Part shown: piece after piece, positions 1 to 8,800 of the stretch
How the letters are laid out: each line of letters starts with the position of its first letter
How positions within the stretch are numbered: the stretch's first letter is position 1
Assembly: GCA_947631975.1 (NCBI GenBank)
Contig: CANRNM010000003.1
Location: 1 to 46,734, forward strand
Source: an uncultured Clostridia bacterium
Lineage (GTDB): Bacteria > Bacillota > Clostridia > Lachnospirales > CAG-274
Reading direction: 5' to 3'
Length of the DNA stretch: 46,734 nt
Notes under the pieces: model-generated
Database searches by the model: none
Told to the model about the DNA's origin: nothing
The model's input: the letters and a program-made list of their open reading frames with translations, nothing else
Program-made: the position numbers and the translations under genes

Positions 1-95
1 AATCCGACGATGCCGTAAGGCATCGCTTTCCCGAAGGGAAAGTTCTGATACCCGAAGGGCGACTGAAGGGTAAAAAATATTTTATCGACACGCAG
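1..95 (-). mobile_element. Terminator-nested element, copy C (truncated by window edge)
   Basis: Minus strand CTGCGTGTCGATAAAATATTTTTTACCCTTCAGTCGCCCTTCGGGTATCAGAACTTTCCCTTCGGGAAAGCGATGCCTTACGGCATCGTCGGATT, nearly identical to the left part of copy B. Confidence 0.6.
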
Positions 96-119
96 AAACA
101 CCCCTTATCGGGGGTGTTT
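96..119 (-). terminator. Terminator hairpin of mocA (gene-proximal copy)
   Basis: AAACACCCCCGATAAGGGGTGTTT hairpin just after the mocA stop; followed by the element end CTGCGTGTCGAT. Confidence 0.75.
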
Positions 120-689
120 TTATATTTGCTCGTCTATGTCCGTCAGCTCCCTGTCGGCTATGGGAACTAGAACGGCATCGTCGATATGCCTTTTTATTAT
201 GCTCTTGCCTCCCCTGTCGCCCTTGAGCTTCATAAGCTCCGCTCTGTAGGCAGGCGAAAACACCGCGGGGTTTGATATATTGCCAGCGCTGTCTTTAAAG
301 CAGGCAATACCGCGCTTTGAGGATATATATTCCCTCACAAGCTCTATGAGGCTTTCGGGGCGCATATAGGGCATGTCACACACCATAAAAAGAATCGAGT
401 TACCGCTCGTAGAGCTCTGCACGCCTATTCTAAGCGAGGCGGAGATGCCCTCCGAGCTTTGGGGATTGTATATGTATTCCGCGCCCTTTTCAAGGCATAT
501 TTTTTTTATTTCGTCATAGCGCGATACGGCTTTCACGCCGTCTATATGCTCGGGAAGGCTTTTTTTGAGGGCAAGCGCGTTGTCAAGAGCAATGCCGAAA
601 AGCGTCCTGCCCTCAAAGCCGTAAATGAGCTTGTTTTCTCCGAAGCGTCTGCCATAGCCCGACGCCGTAAGAATTATGTCGATCTTCAT
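120..689 (-). CDS. mocA: MocA-like molybdenum cofactor nucleotidyltransferase (NTP transferase family)
   Basis: N-terminal LTASGYGRRFGENKL, an LAAGxSxRxGxxK-like NTP-transferase motif; last gene of the molybdenum hydroxylase cluster. Confidence 0.8.
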   Translation of the reverse strand: MKIDIILTASGYGRRFGENKLIYGFEGRTLFGIALDNALALKKSLPEHIDGVKAVSRYDEIKKICLEKGAEYIYNPQSSEGISASLRIGVQSSTSGNSILFMVCDMPYMRPESLIELVREYISSKRGIACFKDSAGNISNPAVFSPAYRAELMKLKGDRGGKSIIKRHIDDAVLVPIADRELTDIDEQI

Positions 690-2974
690 TTCTTTTTCAT
701 TCCGTTGTATATCTTTTCGGGCGTTATGGGAAGCTCCCTTATCCTTACGCCCACGGCGTTGTACACTGCGTTTGCTATTGCGGGAGGCGGAGTGTTTATG
801 ACTATCTCGCCTATAGACTTTGCGCCGAAGGGTCCCGTAGGCTCGTAGCTCGGCTCAAATTCCACCTGTATGTCGCATATGTCCTGCCTTGTGGGTATCT
901 TGTACTGCATGAGGGAGTTGCTGAGCGTTCCGCCCTTTTCGTTGTATACCACATCTTCATAGAGCGCCATGCCTATGCCCTGAACAAGTCCGCCCTCCGT
1001 CTGTATTCTGGCAAGGTTGGGATTTATGACTGTTCCGCAGTCCACCACCGCCTTGTAGTTTATAAGCTCCGTCTTGCCCGTTTCCTTGTCCACCTCTACC
1101 TCTGCCATGCCCACCATGAACGGGGGCGGAGATATGGGCGAGGAATGGCTTTCCGTAGCGCAGAGAGCTTCTGCGTCGTTGTTGTTCTGCGAGCTGTAGG
1201 CGATGTCCTTTAGAGATATTTTTTTGTTATTTTTTGTGTTTATTATCTCCCTGCCGTTAAATTCCATATCCTCCTCGCCGCACTCAAGGAAGGGCTTGGC
1301 ATAATGCTTGAGCTTGGCTATGAGCGTCTCGCAGGTCTTTACGACAGCCATACCCGTTATATAAGTGGTGCTTGAAGCATAAGAGCCCGAATCATAGGGC
1401 GATGAATCCGTGTCCACTCCGTGGACTATTATGTCGTCCACATCGCAGCAGAGGCAGTCCGCAGCCATCTGCGCAAGTATGGTGTCGCAGCCCGTGCCCA
1501 TATCCGACGCGCCTATAAGAAGCGTATAGAAGCCGTCGTCGTTTACTCTCAATGTAACGGAGCCAGTGTCAAGAGAGGATATGCAGGAGCCCTGCATTGC
1601 CATAGCCATGCCCACAGCCCTTATTTTTCCGTTGCCCATATCCTTGGAGGGGTATTTGCTGTCCCAGTCCATGAGCTCTCTTGCTCGCTCCAGACATCTG
1701 TCCAGAGCGCAGCTGTTGGCAGGCTCTCCGTAATATGCGTACATGGTGTCGCCCTCGCGCACCATATTTTTTTCTCTTATCTTTATGGGGTCTATATTCA
1801 GCATATGCGCAAGCTCGTCGATTGCCGACTCCATGGCGAACATACCCTGCGGAGCGCCGTAGCCTCTGTATGCTCCCGCCGCCATATAGTTGGTGTAGAC
1901 CACGTCATACACAAAGCGGTACGCCTCCGCCCTGTTGTAGAGCGGTATGCTCTTGTGTCCGCTTAGACCCACCGTCGTGGGACCATGCTCGCCGAAGGCT
2001 CCCGAGTTGGAGAGAGTGTACATGTCTATGGCTTTTATGGTGCCGTCGCGCATAGCGCCTATTTTGAGCTTTATCTCCATCTCGTGGCGGGGCGATGAAG
2101 CCGTCTGGCTCTCCTGCCTTGTGTATATCATCTTGGCTTTTTTGCCCGTTTTGTATGTTACAAAGGCGGGATACATCTCCATTACAGCCGTCTGCTTTGC
2201 GCCGAAGCCTCCGCCTATTCTCGGCTTTATTACCCTTATTTTTGACTTGGGTATACAAAGCGCGTTTGAAAGTATGCGCCTCACATGGAAGGGTATCTGC
2301 GTGGAGGTAACAACATTCAGCCTGCCGTATGTGTCCATGTACGAATACGCTCTGAAGGTCTCCATCATAGCCTGCTGATTTGCCTGTGTGTGATATGTGT
2401 TTTCAAAAACAACGTCGCTTTCGGCAAAGGCTTTTTCAAGGTCGCCGTGCTCCGAGGTCTCGCTTGCGCAGAGGTTTCTCTTGTTGTCCGCGCCCACGGG
2501 ACAGAGCGAGCGCCAGTTGTCCTCGGGGTGCACCAAAATTTCGTTGTCCTTAGCCCTTCTGAAATCCAGAAGAGGCTCAAGCACATTGTATTTTACCTTT
2601 ATGAGCTTGAGCGCCCTGTCCACCGCTTTTTCGCTCTCGCCTGCGACTATAGCCACGGCGTCGTCCACAAAGCGCACTCTCTTGTCAAGTATAAGCCTGT
2701 CGTAGGGGCTCGCCTCGGGATAGGTCTGTCCCGCTATGCTGAAACGCTCGTTGGGAACGTCCTTATATGTAAACACAGCCTCTATGCCCGGCACCTTCAT
2801 GGCTGCGGATATGTCTATATCCTCTATGAGAGCGTGGGCGTGAGGACTTCTTAAAAGCTTCACCGTAAGGCAGTCCGCGGGCGCAAGGTCATCGGTGTAC
2901 ACGGGCTTGCCCGTTACCAGCGCCATGGCGTCCTTTTTTCTGACAGGTCTGTTTACATTCTTATATTCACTCAT
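686..2974 (-). CDS. Molybdopterin-binding subunit of a xanthine dehydrogenase-family (selenium-dependent) molybdenum hydroxylase
   Basis: 762 aa; GGGFGAKQ, GAYRGYGAPQG and C-terminal GPFGAKSIGE motifs typical of the XDH large subunit; adjacent 2Fe-2S and FAD subunits. Confidence 0.92.
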   Translation of the reverse strand: MSEYKNVNRPVRKKDAMALVTGKPVYTDDLAPADCLTVKLLRSPHAHALIEDIDISAAMKVPGIEAVFTYKDVPNERFSIAGQTYPEASPYDRLILDKRVRFVDDAVAIVAGESEKAVDRALKLIKVKYNVLEPLLDFRRAKDNEILVHPEDNWRSLCPVGADNKRNLCASETSEHGDLEKAFAESDVVFENTYHTQANQQAMMETFRAYSYMDTYGRLNVVTSTQIPFHVRRILSNALCIPKSKIRVIKPRIGGGFGAKQTAVMEMYPAFVTYKTGKKAKMIYTRQESQTASSPRHEMEIKLKIGAMRDGTIKAIDMYTLSNSGAFGEHGPTTVGLSGHKSIPLYNRAEAYRFVYDVVYTNYMAAGAYRGYGAPQGMFAMESAIDELAHMLNIDPIKIREKNMVREGDTMYAYYGEPANSCALDRCLERARELMDWDSKYPSKDMGNGKIRAVGMAMAMQGSCISSLDTGSVTLRVNDDGFYTLLIGASDMGTGCDTILAQMAADCLCCDVDDIIVHGVDTDSSPYDSGSYASSTTYITGMAVVKTCETLIAKLKHYAKPFLECGEEDMEFNGREIINTKNNKKISLKDIAYSSQNNNDAEALCATESHSSPISPPPFMVGMAEVEVDKETGKTELINYKAVVDCGTVINPNLARIQTEGGLVQGIGMALYEDVVYNEKGGTLSNSLMQYKIPTRQDICDIQVEFEPSYEPTGPFGAKSIGEIVINTPPPAIANAVYNAVGVRIRELPITPEKIYNGMKKK

Positions 2975-3437
2975 TGCCTGCCTCTCCTTTCACAGACTTC
3001 AAATAATTTTTTATGGCTCTCAGCTGTCCCACATAGCCCGTGCAGCGGCAGAGATTGCCCGCGAGATATTCCTTTATTTCCTCCTCCGTGGGGTTCTTCA
3101 GCTCTCTTTTCATAGCCAGCACATTCATTATAAATCCGCTGTTGCAGAAACCGCACTGCTCCGCGCCCTCGTCCGCAAGAAAGGCGCCGAACTCCTCCGC
3201 CTCGCTCTGAAGTCCCTCCAGAGTGGTGATATGCTTGCCGTCGGCGCGCATGAGGGGGAGGGTGCATGAGAGTATGGGCTTGCCCTCGAGCCACACCGTG
3301 CAGAGCCCGCAGTTTGAGGTCTCGCAGCCTCTTTTTACGCTGTAGCAGCCCTTGCTCCTTAAGTATTCGAGCATGGGCGTATCGGGCTCCACGCTGTCCT
3401 TTATAAGCTTTCCGTTTATCCACAGTTTAATGTCCAT
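2967..3437 (-). CDS. 2Fe-2S subunit of molybdenum hydroxylase
   Basis: 156 aa; CETSNCGLCTVW and CGFCNSGFIM...NLCRCTGY motifs. Confidence 0.95.
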   Translation of the reverse strand: MDIKLWINGKLIKDSVEPDTPMLEYLRSKGCYSVKRGCETSNCGLCTVWLEGKPILSCTLPLMRADGKHITTLEGLQSEAEEFGAFLADEGAEQCGFCNSGFIMNVLAMKRELKNPTEEEIKEYLAGNLCRCTGYVGQLRAIKNYLKSVKGEAGNE

Positions 3438-3441
3438 AGGC

Positions 3442-4251
3442 TCACCCCTTATCCAAAATTGACGCTACGGTGCGCCTTGCAAGCACCTCGGCAATGTGCC
3501 TTCTGTAGTCTGCGCTTGCTCTTAGATTGCTTTCGTATGCATATTGCGAGCTTATCCAAAGAGCGTAAGCGTCTACTGCCCTTTCGGCTTCCTCGTAAGA
3601 CAGTGAAAATATATCCTTTAATATGCTTTCGTCATCCCGCCTAAGCTCCGCCCTTGAGGGTCTTGCGCCTATAGCCGAAAATGCGCCGTCCTCCCTGAAG
3701 GCGTGGGCAAATGTAAGCACGGGGAAATCCGTCTGCTGATTTCTGAAGGACGAATATGCCATTTTAAGCGGAGTTTTTTTGACTATTATATTTACGAGTA
3801 TATCGTTGTCGTAGGGCAGCTTGGCAAATTCATGAAGAGGTATCACGCCTCCCTTGTAGAGCTCGGCGAAGCTATCCATCACCATAAACACCGTGAGCAC
3901 GTCCGAAAAGCCGAAGCGTCCGAAAATGCTTCCGCCCACGGTAACCGTATTTCTAAACTGCGTGCCCACTATGTGCCTCACGCTTTCCTTTACGGCGCCG
4001 TTTGTGTATGCGTTGAGCCCTTCGTGCTTTTCTATGTCCCTAAGCGTAACCATTGCGCCTATTGTAAAGCTCTCGTCGGTCTCCGTTATTTTGTCAAGAC
4101 CCAGCCTTGATATGTCTATAACGCTGCCCCACTGCCTGTTTCCAAGCTTGAGCCAGCCGTTTCCGCCGACTATTGCCGCGCTTTTTTTGCTGTTGAGTTC
4201 ATAAGCCTCACCGAGGCTTTCGGCAAATATATATTCATTGCATCTCAGCAT
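3442..4251 (-). CDS. FAD-binding subunit of molybdenum hydroxylase (CoxM/XdhB-like)
   Basis: 269 aa; IVGGNGWLKLG and HIVGTQFRNTVTVGGSIFGRFGFSD motifs; in operon with the other subunits. Confidence 0.9.
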   Translation of the reverse strand: MLRCNEYIFAESLGEAYELNSKKSAAIVGGNGWLKLGNRQWGSVIDISRLGLDKITETDESFTIGAMVTLRDIEKHEGLNAYTNGAVKESVRHIVGTQFRNTVTVGGSIFGRFGFSDVLTVFMVMDSFAELYKGGVIPLHEFAKLPYDNDILVNIIVKKTPLKMAYSSFRNQQTDFPVLTFAHAFREDGAFSAIGARPSRAELRRDDESILKDIFSLSYEEAERAVDAYALWISSQYAYESNLRASADYRRHIAEVLARRTVASILDKG

Positions 4252-4334
4252 AACCCTTCCTGCCTTTCAATTTCATATATTACTCTTTAATTTTACAATA
4301 AAATCAAAAATAATACAACAGAAATTGCAAAAGC

Positions 4335-4574
4335 TTATGCGTTATCCTCCATAATGCTGTCAAAATGCGTGGGAAATACCCTGTTTCTGCACACTATGTC
4401 GTATATTCTTTGGGCTCTTTCGCCGTCGTTTATAATTTTGCTCCTGCAAAATTCCTCAACGCTTCCGTTATCCTCCAGCACTCCCGCAATAAAATATTCC
4501 TTCTCCTCTTTTACCATCATTATGTAGAGTGTAAACCTGTCCGCCCGCAATACGGACGCTCTTTTGACCGTCAT
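4335..4574 (-). CDS. Small conserved protein, possibly DUF6514-like
   Basis: 79 aa; RBS-like AGGAGG upstream; C-terminal RNRVFPTHFDSIMED resembles DUF6514 proteins (from memory, unverified). Confidence 0.5.
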   Translation of the reverse strand: MTVKRASVLRADRFTLYIMMVKEEKEYFIAGVLEDNGSVEEFCRSKIINDGERAQRIYDIVCRNRVFPTHFDSIMEDNA

Positions 4575-4922
4575 TGTTTTTGCCTCCTTTTTTATAATGT
4601 ATTATAACAAAACAAGCACAAAAAGGCAATATTAAAATATAACAAAAAGTACTATATATAGTGCCGTTCCAAATTAAACAACACTAAATATGCCGTTTTT
4701 GGGATATAAATTTTTTAAAAAAATTTTTATTTATTTTACATTTGAAGCCTTGGCTCAAAAAATAAATACCGAGCTTGATTTTTTTGCGATATGCCAAAAT
4801 AGGCATAAAACTTGTACAAACCGTTTGCCGTGCATAAAAAATACAGCGGTCAAAAAATTTTAATTTATAAAGCAGGTTTAGATTTTAAGCACAAAAAGTA
4901 TTGTAAAAAATGCACAAAAAAA

Positions 4923-4945
4923 GACGCCGTCAAAATGACGGCGCC
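4923..4945 (-). terminator. Duplicate copy of the permease terminator hairpin, with an intact U-tract on the minus strand
   Basis: GGCGCCGTCATTTTGACGGCGTC followed by TTTTTTT; identical to the copy at 5198-5220. Confidence 0.8.
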
Positions 4946-4946
4946 T

Positions 4947-5194
4947 CAGACTGTCGAAAAAGTATTTATAAAAAATTTTTCTATAACTGTCTCTTAGATT
5001 TAGCGGAATAAAGAACGACATAAAAGGCTCCCTCCGGGAGGGAGCTGTCGCCCGTAGGGCGACTGAGGGAGAATGCGCAACTAACAATATTATACTCCTT
5101 CCACCGCCTTCGGCGGTCCCCCTCCCTCGGTGAGGGAGGCTTACCTAGCATTCACAGAACAACTGAAGGATCAAAAAGCATTTTATCGACACGC
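4947..5194 (-). mobile_element. Terminator-nested non-coding element, copy A (~248 bp)
   Basis: Minus strand: left end GCGTGTCGATAAAATGCTTTTTGATCCTTCAGT, right end TAAATACTTTTTCGACAGTCTG; flanked by identical 27-bp AAAGACGCCGTCAAAATGACGGCGCCT at 4920-4946 and 5195-5221. Confidence 0.6.
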
Positions 5195-5197
5195 AAA

Positions 5198-5220
5198 GAC
5201 GCCGTCAAAATGACGGCGCC
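5198..5220 (-). terminator. Gene-proximal terminator hairpin of the NCS2 permease
   Basis: GGCGCCGTCATTTTGACGGCGTC hairpin 15 bp after the permease stop. Confidence 0.75.
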
Positions 5221-5235
5221 TTTATTATATTTGCT

Positions 5236-6672
5236 TTATGCCTTTGCTTCTTCCTTATTTTCCTTGGGTTTATCCTGCGGAAGTATGATGTTGAGCGCTA
5301 TTGCCACAACTGCTGCGGGAACTATGCCCGAGCCGCCGAATATGAGCGATATAGCCTCGGGAAGCTTGGCAAGAGCCGCAGAGTTTGCGCCGAGTCCGTA
5401 GCCAAGACCGAGAGCAACTGAAATTATGGTTATGCTTCTTGCCGTAACGGGATTCTTTGTAACGAGCTGAATACCGCTGACAACTATAGAAGAAAACATA
5501 ATTACGGCTGCGCCGCCGAGTACGGGCTGGGGCATAATTGAAACTATAGCCGCAAGCTTGGGGAACAGACCGCAGAGAATGAGGAATATTGCGCCCATTG
5601 AAAGCGTGAAGAGATTTACGACCTTAGTTATTCCCACAAGACCTACGTTCTGGCTGAAGGAAGTGTTGGGAAGCACGCCGAATATGGCTGCAAATGACGA
5701 GCCTAAGCCGTCGCACATAACGCCGCCCGAAAGCTCCTTGTCGCTTGCCTCTCTGCCGAGACCGCCTTCGGTTATGCCGGATATGTCGCCGACCGTCTCA
5801 ACAGCCGTAACAATGAACATTATAAGCATGGGAAGTATTGCCTTTGCGGAAAATACAAAGCCCAGAACCTCGCCTGCGGAATCCTTTAAAAGATACATGG
5901 GTCTGGGAACGGAGAACCATGCGGCGTCTCTTACCTTTGCCCAGTTCAAAACCCATGCCTTTGCAACCTCGTTGCCCGTTTCGGGGTCTACCACAGTGGT
6001 GGGAAGTATCTGCGACATGATTATAACCAATATGTAGCCCGCTATTATGCCGAAAAGTATGGAGGATGCGCTTAACATACCCTTTGTGCCGTGCTTAAGA
6101 GCTATTATTACAATGAGCACTACCATACCTACAAAGAGGTTTTCAAGCGAAGCGTAATCCACTGCGCCGCTGCCTCCCGCAAATGAAGCAACGCCCACCG
6201 CTATGAGCGAAAGACCTATCGAAAGAACCACGGTACCCGTTACAACTGCCGGGAAGAACCTTCTGAGAGGCTTTAAGAAGCTTCCGAGTATGGTCTCAAA
6301 TATACCGCCTAAGAACGAGGCAGCCATGAGCGCGCCGTATGCCGCAACTCCGCCGCCCATAACGCTTGCTATGCTGGAGCTTACGCCTATGAAGCCCGAG
6401 CTTGTACCCATTATTATGGGGAGCCTTGCGCCAACGGGACCTATGGTGAAAAGCTGTACCAGAGTAACTATACCCGCAACGAGCATGGCGTTCTGCAAAA
6501 GCGCTATCTGAAGCTCCGAGCCCGAGCCCAGACCGCAGGCGCCCGTTATGATAAGAAGCGGGGTAAGGTTGCCCACAAACATTGCCATTACATGCTGCAA
6601 TCCAAGAGGTATAGCCTCTCTTAAAGGCACCTTGCCTTCCAGTTGGTAAACACTTGTGTATTCCTTTGACAT
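5236..6672 (-). CDS. NCS2-family purine/xanthine/uracil permease
   Basis: 478 aa polytopic membrane protein; ETVGDISGITEGG and GLGSSFAAIFGVLPNTSFSQNVG motifs of nucleobase:cation symporter-2. Confidence 0.93.
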   Translation of the reverse strand: MSKEYTSVYQLEGKVPLREAIPLGLQHVMAMFVGNLTPLLIITGACGLGSGSELQIALLQNAMLVAGIVTLVQLFTIGPVGARLPIIMGTSSGFIGVSSSIASVMGGGVAAYGALMAASFLGGIFETILGSFLKPLRRFFPAVVTGTVVLSIGLSLIAVGVASFAGGSGAVDYASLENLFVGMVVLIVIIALKHGTKGMLSASSILFGIIAGYILVIIMSQILPTTVVDPETGNEVAKAWVLNWAKVRDAAWFSVPRPMYLLKDSAGEVLGFVFSAKAILPMLIMFIVTAVETVGDISGITEGGLGREASDKELSGGVMCDGLGSSFAAIFGVLPNTSFSQNVGLVGITKVVNLFTLSMGAIFLILCGLFPKLAAIVSIMPQPVLGGAAVIMFSSIVVSGIQLVTKNPVTARSITIISVALGLGYGLGANSAALAKLPEAISLIFGGSGIVPAAVVAIALNIILPQDKPKENKEEAKA

Positions 6673-6790
6673 TTTTCTTCTCCTTTTCTTTAGATTTTAA
6701 TAATACATATGATATTATACTATTTTTGACTTTTTTTGTAAACCGAAAAATTAAGAAAAATGTAATATTTTTTTAAATTTTATTTTAATT

Positions 6791-7753
6791 TTAACTGTCA
6801 TATCTCTTTTCTATAAGCTGCGCCGTTATGCTCACGGCTATTTCCGCAGGCGTTCTGCTCACTATGTCTATTCCCGCAGGGCATATTATTCTTTTTATAT
6901 CCTCATCGCTATAGCCCGCTTTTTTGAGATATTCCCTCGAAAACTCCGCTTTTTTACGGCTTCCCAGCATACCTATATAGCGCGCGGGAGTTTTAAGTGC
7001 GAAAATTTCCGCCTCCATGTCGTATTTGTGCCCCCTCGTCATTATGAGTATATAGTCCTTTTCGCCTATTGACGGTATGTTGTCAAGGCGCTTATAGTCG
7101 GTCTCTATCACCTCGTCAGCCGTTGAAAACGCGTCGCCTTCAAGAAGCTCCCTTCTGTCGTCTATGACTATATATCTCAAGCCCAGACGTTCAAGTATGA
7201 ATGCGCACTCCGAGGCGACATGCCCCGAGCCGAATATGAACACCCTGCCCTCGTCGCAGAAGGTGTCATAATAATATTTTCTGCCTTCGGCTTCGATAGT
7301 GCCGTTTTTGCCGCCGCAGTCCATGTCCTCGCATATTTTTATGTCGCCTCTGTCCATGGGCAGGAGCAGAGAATATTTTTCTCGGTTCTTTTCATTTTCC
7401 TCCGCTTTTTCAAAGAGCCTTTCGTTTTTTTCGCATGGCGCAACAACGCAGTAAAGTAGCTCCGCCTTGCCTCCGCACACCATAGAGAGGTCGCCGCCGA
7501 GGTCGTAATTTTTTAAAAGAACTTCGTTATTCTCCTTGCCGTCGTGAGAAGAAATGAGAGCCTTTGCGGTTTTTATGGCTGTGTTTTCTATAGCTCCCCC
7601 GCCCACCGTGCCGTATATACTGCCGTCAGAATCGACAAGCATATACGCTCCGCGCTTCACGGGCGACGAGCCCTCGGAGGAAACGGCGCAGACTATCGCC
7701 GCAGGTCTGCCCGTTTTTATATGCTCTTTTATTTTTTCATACATTTCTTTCAT
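6791..7753 (-). CDS. XdhC/CoxI-family protein (molybdenum enzyme maturation)
   Basis: 320 aa; VSSEGSSPVKRGAYMLV, GTVGGGAIE, FIFGSGHVA and YIGMLGSRKK motifs. Confidence 0.93.
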   Translation of the reverse strand: MKEMYEKIKEHIKTGRPAAIVCAVSSEGSSPVKRGAYMLVDSDGSIYGTVGGGAIENTAIKTAKALISSHDGKENNEVLLKNYDLGGDLSMVCGGKAELLYCVVAPCEKNERLFEKAEENEKNREKYSLLLPMDRGDIKICEDMDCGGKNGTIEAEGRKYYYDTFCDEGRVFIFGSGHVASECAFILERLGLRYIVIDDRRELLEGDAFSTADEVIETDYKRLDNIPSIGEKDYILIMTRGHKYDMEAEIFALKTPARYIGMLGSRKKAEFSREYLKKAGYSDEDIKRIICPAGIDIVSRTPAEIAVSITAQLIEKRYDS

Positions 7754-8546
7754 TGTTTATCTCCCTGCACACAAGCTCCAGAACGCTCCCCGCTATACAC
7801 CTTGCCTTGTCGGATATGGTGAAGCAATTTTCATATTCCCTGGGGCGGGGGTCTATATCCGCAATTTTGAAGCCCTCGTTTACGGCATAGCCGTCCCTTA
7901 TCATTCCCCTTATTATGCCGTCTATGGAGGCATAGACGGGCGAAGCGTCTATATGGGCTATAACATCGCCCTTTTTAACGCCGTCGCCTATGCTTTTTTC
8001 GGATTTGAATATTCCCTTTTCCTTGGAATATATCACCCTGTCGGCAGTGTGCCCCGCTATATTTCCGGGCACTCCCGTGTTAGGCAGAGCGCCGCCTTTT
8101 TCTATTATCCTGCCTAAATTATGCCCTCTCATTGTTTCTATCACGAAGTGGGCGTCCTTTCCCGCCGTAAAGCCTGGTCCAAGCGCTATGACAAGGGGAG
8201 CCATGTCTATAGATGTGCCTATATTTTTCTTGGCTATCACGGCGTCCACAAGAGCGCGGGGCTTTATTTTTTTTATGCTTTCGCCCTTTTTGTCGGGTAT
8301 GACGGGCACAAAGCCTTTTGATATCATTTCAAGAGCCTCTTCGGCATTTTCCGCCTTTATAGCCGTAACGCCCTCTACGGTCTTTCTGCCGTCGTATACA
8401 GCCTCGCAGAAGGACACCTGCCGTCTTATGGCTGAGGGTCTTTCGCTTTCAAGCGCAATAACGGGGAAGCCTGCCGAAAACAGGCGGTGAATACTGCCCG
8501 TGGCAATGTCTCCCCCGCCTCTTACTATAATTATATTGTTATTCAT
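7737..8546 (-). CDS. yqeB: EF2563/YqeB family selenium-dependent molybdenum hydroxylase system protein
   Basis: 269 aa; VRGGGDIATGSIHRLFSAGFPVIALE and IALGPGFTAGKDAHFVIETMRGHNLG; within the SDMH cluster. Confidence 0.9.
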   Translation of the reverse strand: MNNNIIIVRGGGDIATGSIHRLFSAGFPVIALESERPSAIRRQVSFCEAVYDGRKTVEGVTAIKAENAEEALEMISKGFVPVIPDKKGESIKKIKPRALVDAVIAKKNIGTSIDMAPLVIALGPGFTAGKDAHFVIETMRGHNLGRIIEKGGALPNTGVPGNIAGHTADRVIYSKEKGIFKSEKSIGDGVKKGDVIAHIDASPVYASIDGIIRGMIRDGYAVNEGFKIADIDPRPREYENCFTISDKARCIAGSVLELVCREINNERNV

Positions 8547-8557
8547 ATAAACATCTC

Positions 8558-8800
8558 CTAAAAATAGAGCTCCAGCTCGGCAATACCTTCAATTCCTTGC
8601 GGAAGGCTTAAAATAATGTCCTTGAAAACCGCAAATTCTTCTATATCCATGCGCCATGCCAGCCCGCAGCCCGCGTCGATCTGCGGAGGGAGCGGTATGA
8701 GCCTGCCCTTTATGTTTTTTTCCCCGCACATTTTTTCCATAGCCATTGCCTGCGTTGTGGTCTCAAAGGCTATCACCGTAAATTTCTTTTTTGTCCTCAT
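8558..8800 (-). CDS. DUF3343 (putative Se/S carrier-like) protein
   Basis: 80 aa from internal start MRTKKKFTVIAFETTTQAMAMEKMC...GRLIPLPPQIDAGCGLAWR; the track ORF N-terminus overlaps the desulfurase gene. Confidence 0.8.
   Translation of the reverse strand: MRTKKKFTVIAFETTTQAMAMEKMCGEKNIKGRLIPLPPQIDAGCGLAWRMDIEEFAVFKDIILSLPQGIEGIAELELYF

Noticed and set aside
1421-1966. Long plus-strand ORFs opposite the xdh large subunit (also 1947..2378, 2285..2854)
   Set aside because: Antisense shadow ORFs of a strongly supported coding gene; no recognisable domains or RBS.
4812-5087. Small ORFs in the permease-downstream intergenic region
   Set aside because: They run through terminator duplicates and palindromic repeats; no RBS or protein-like features.
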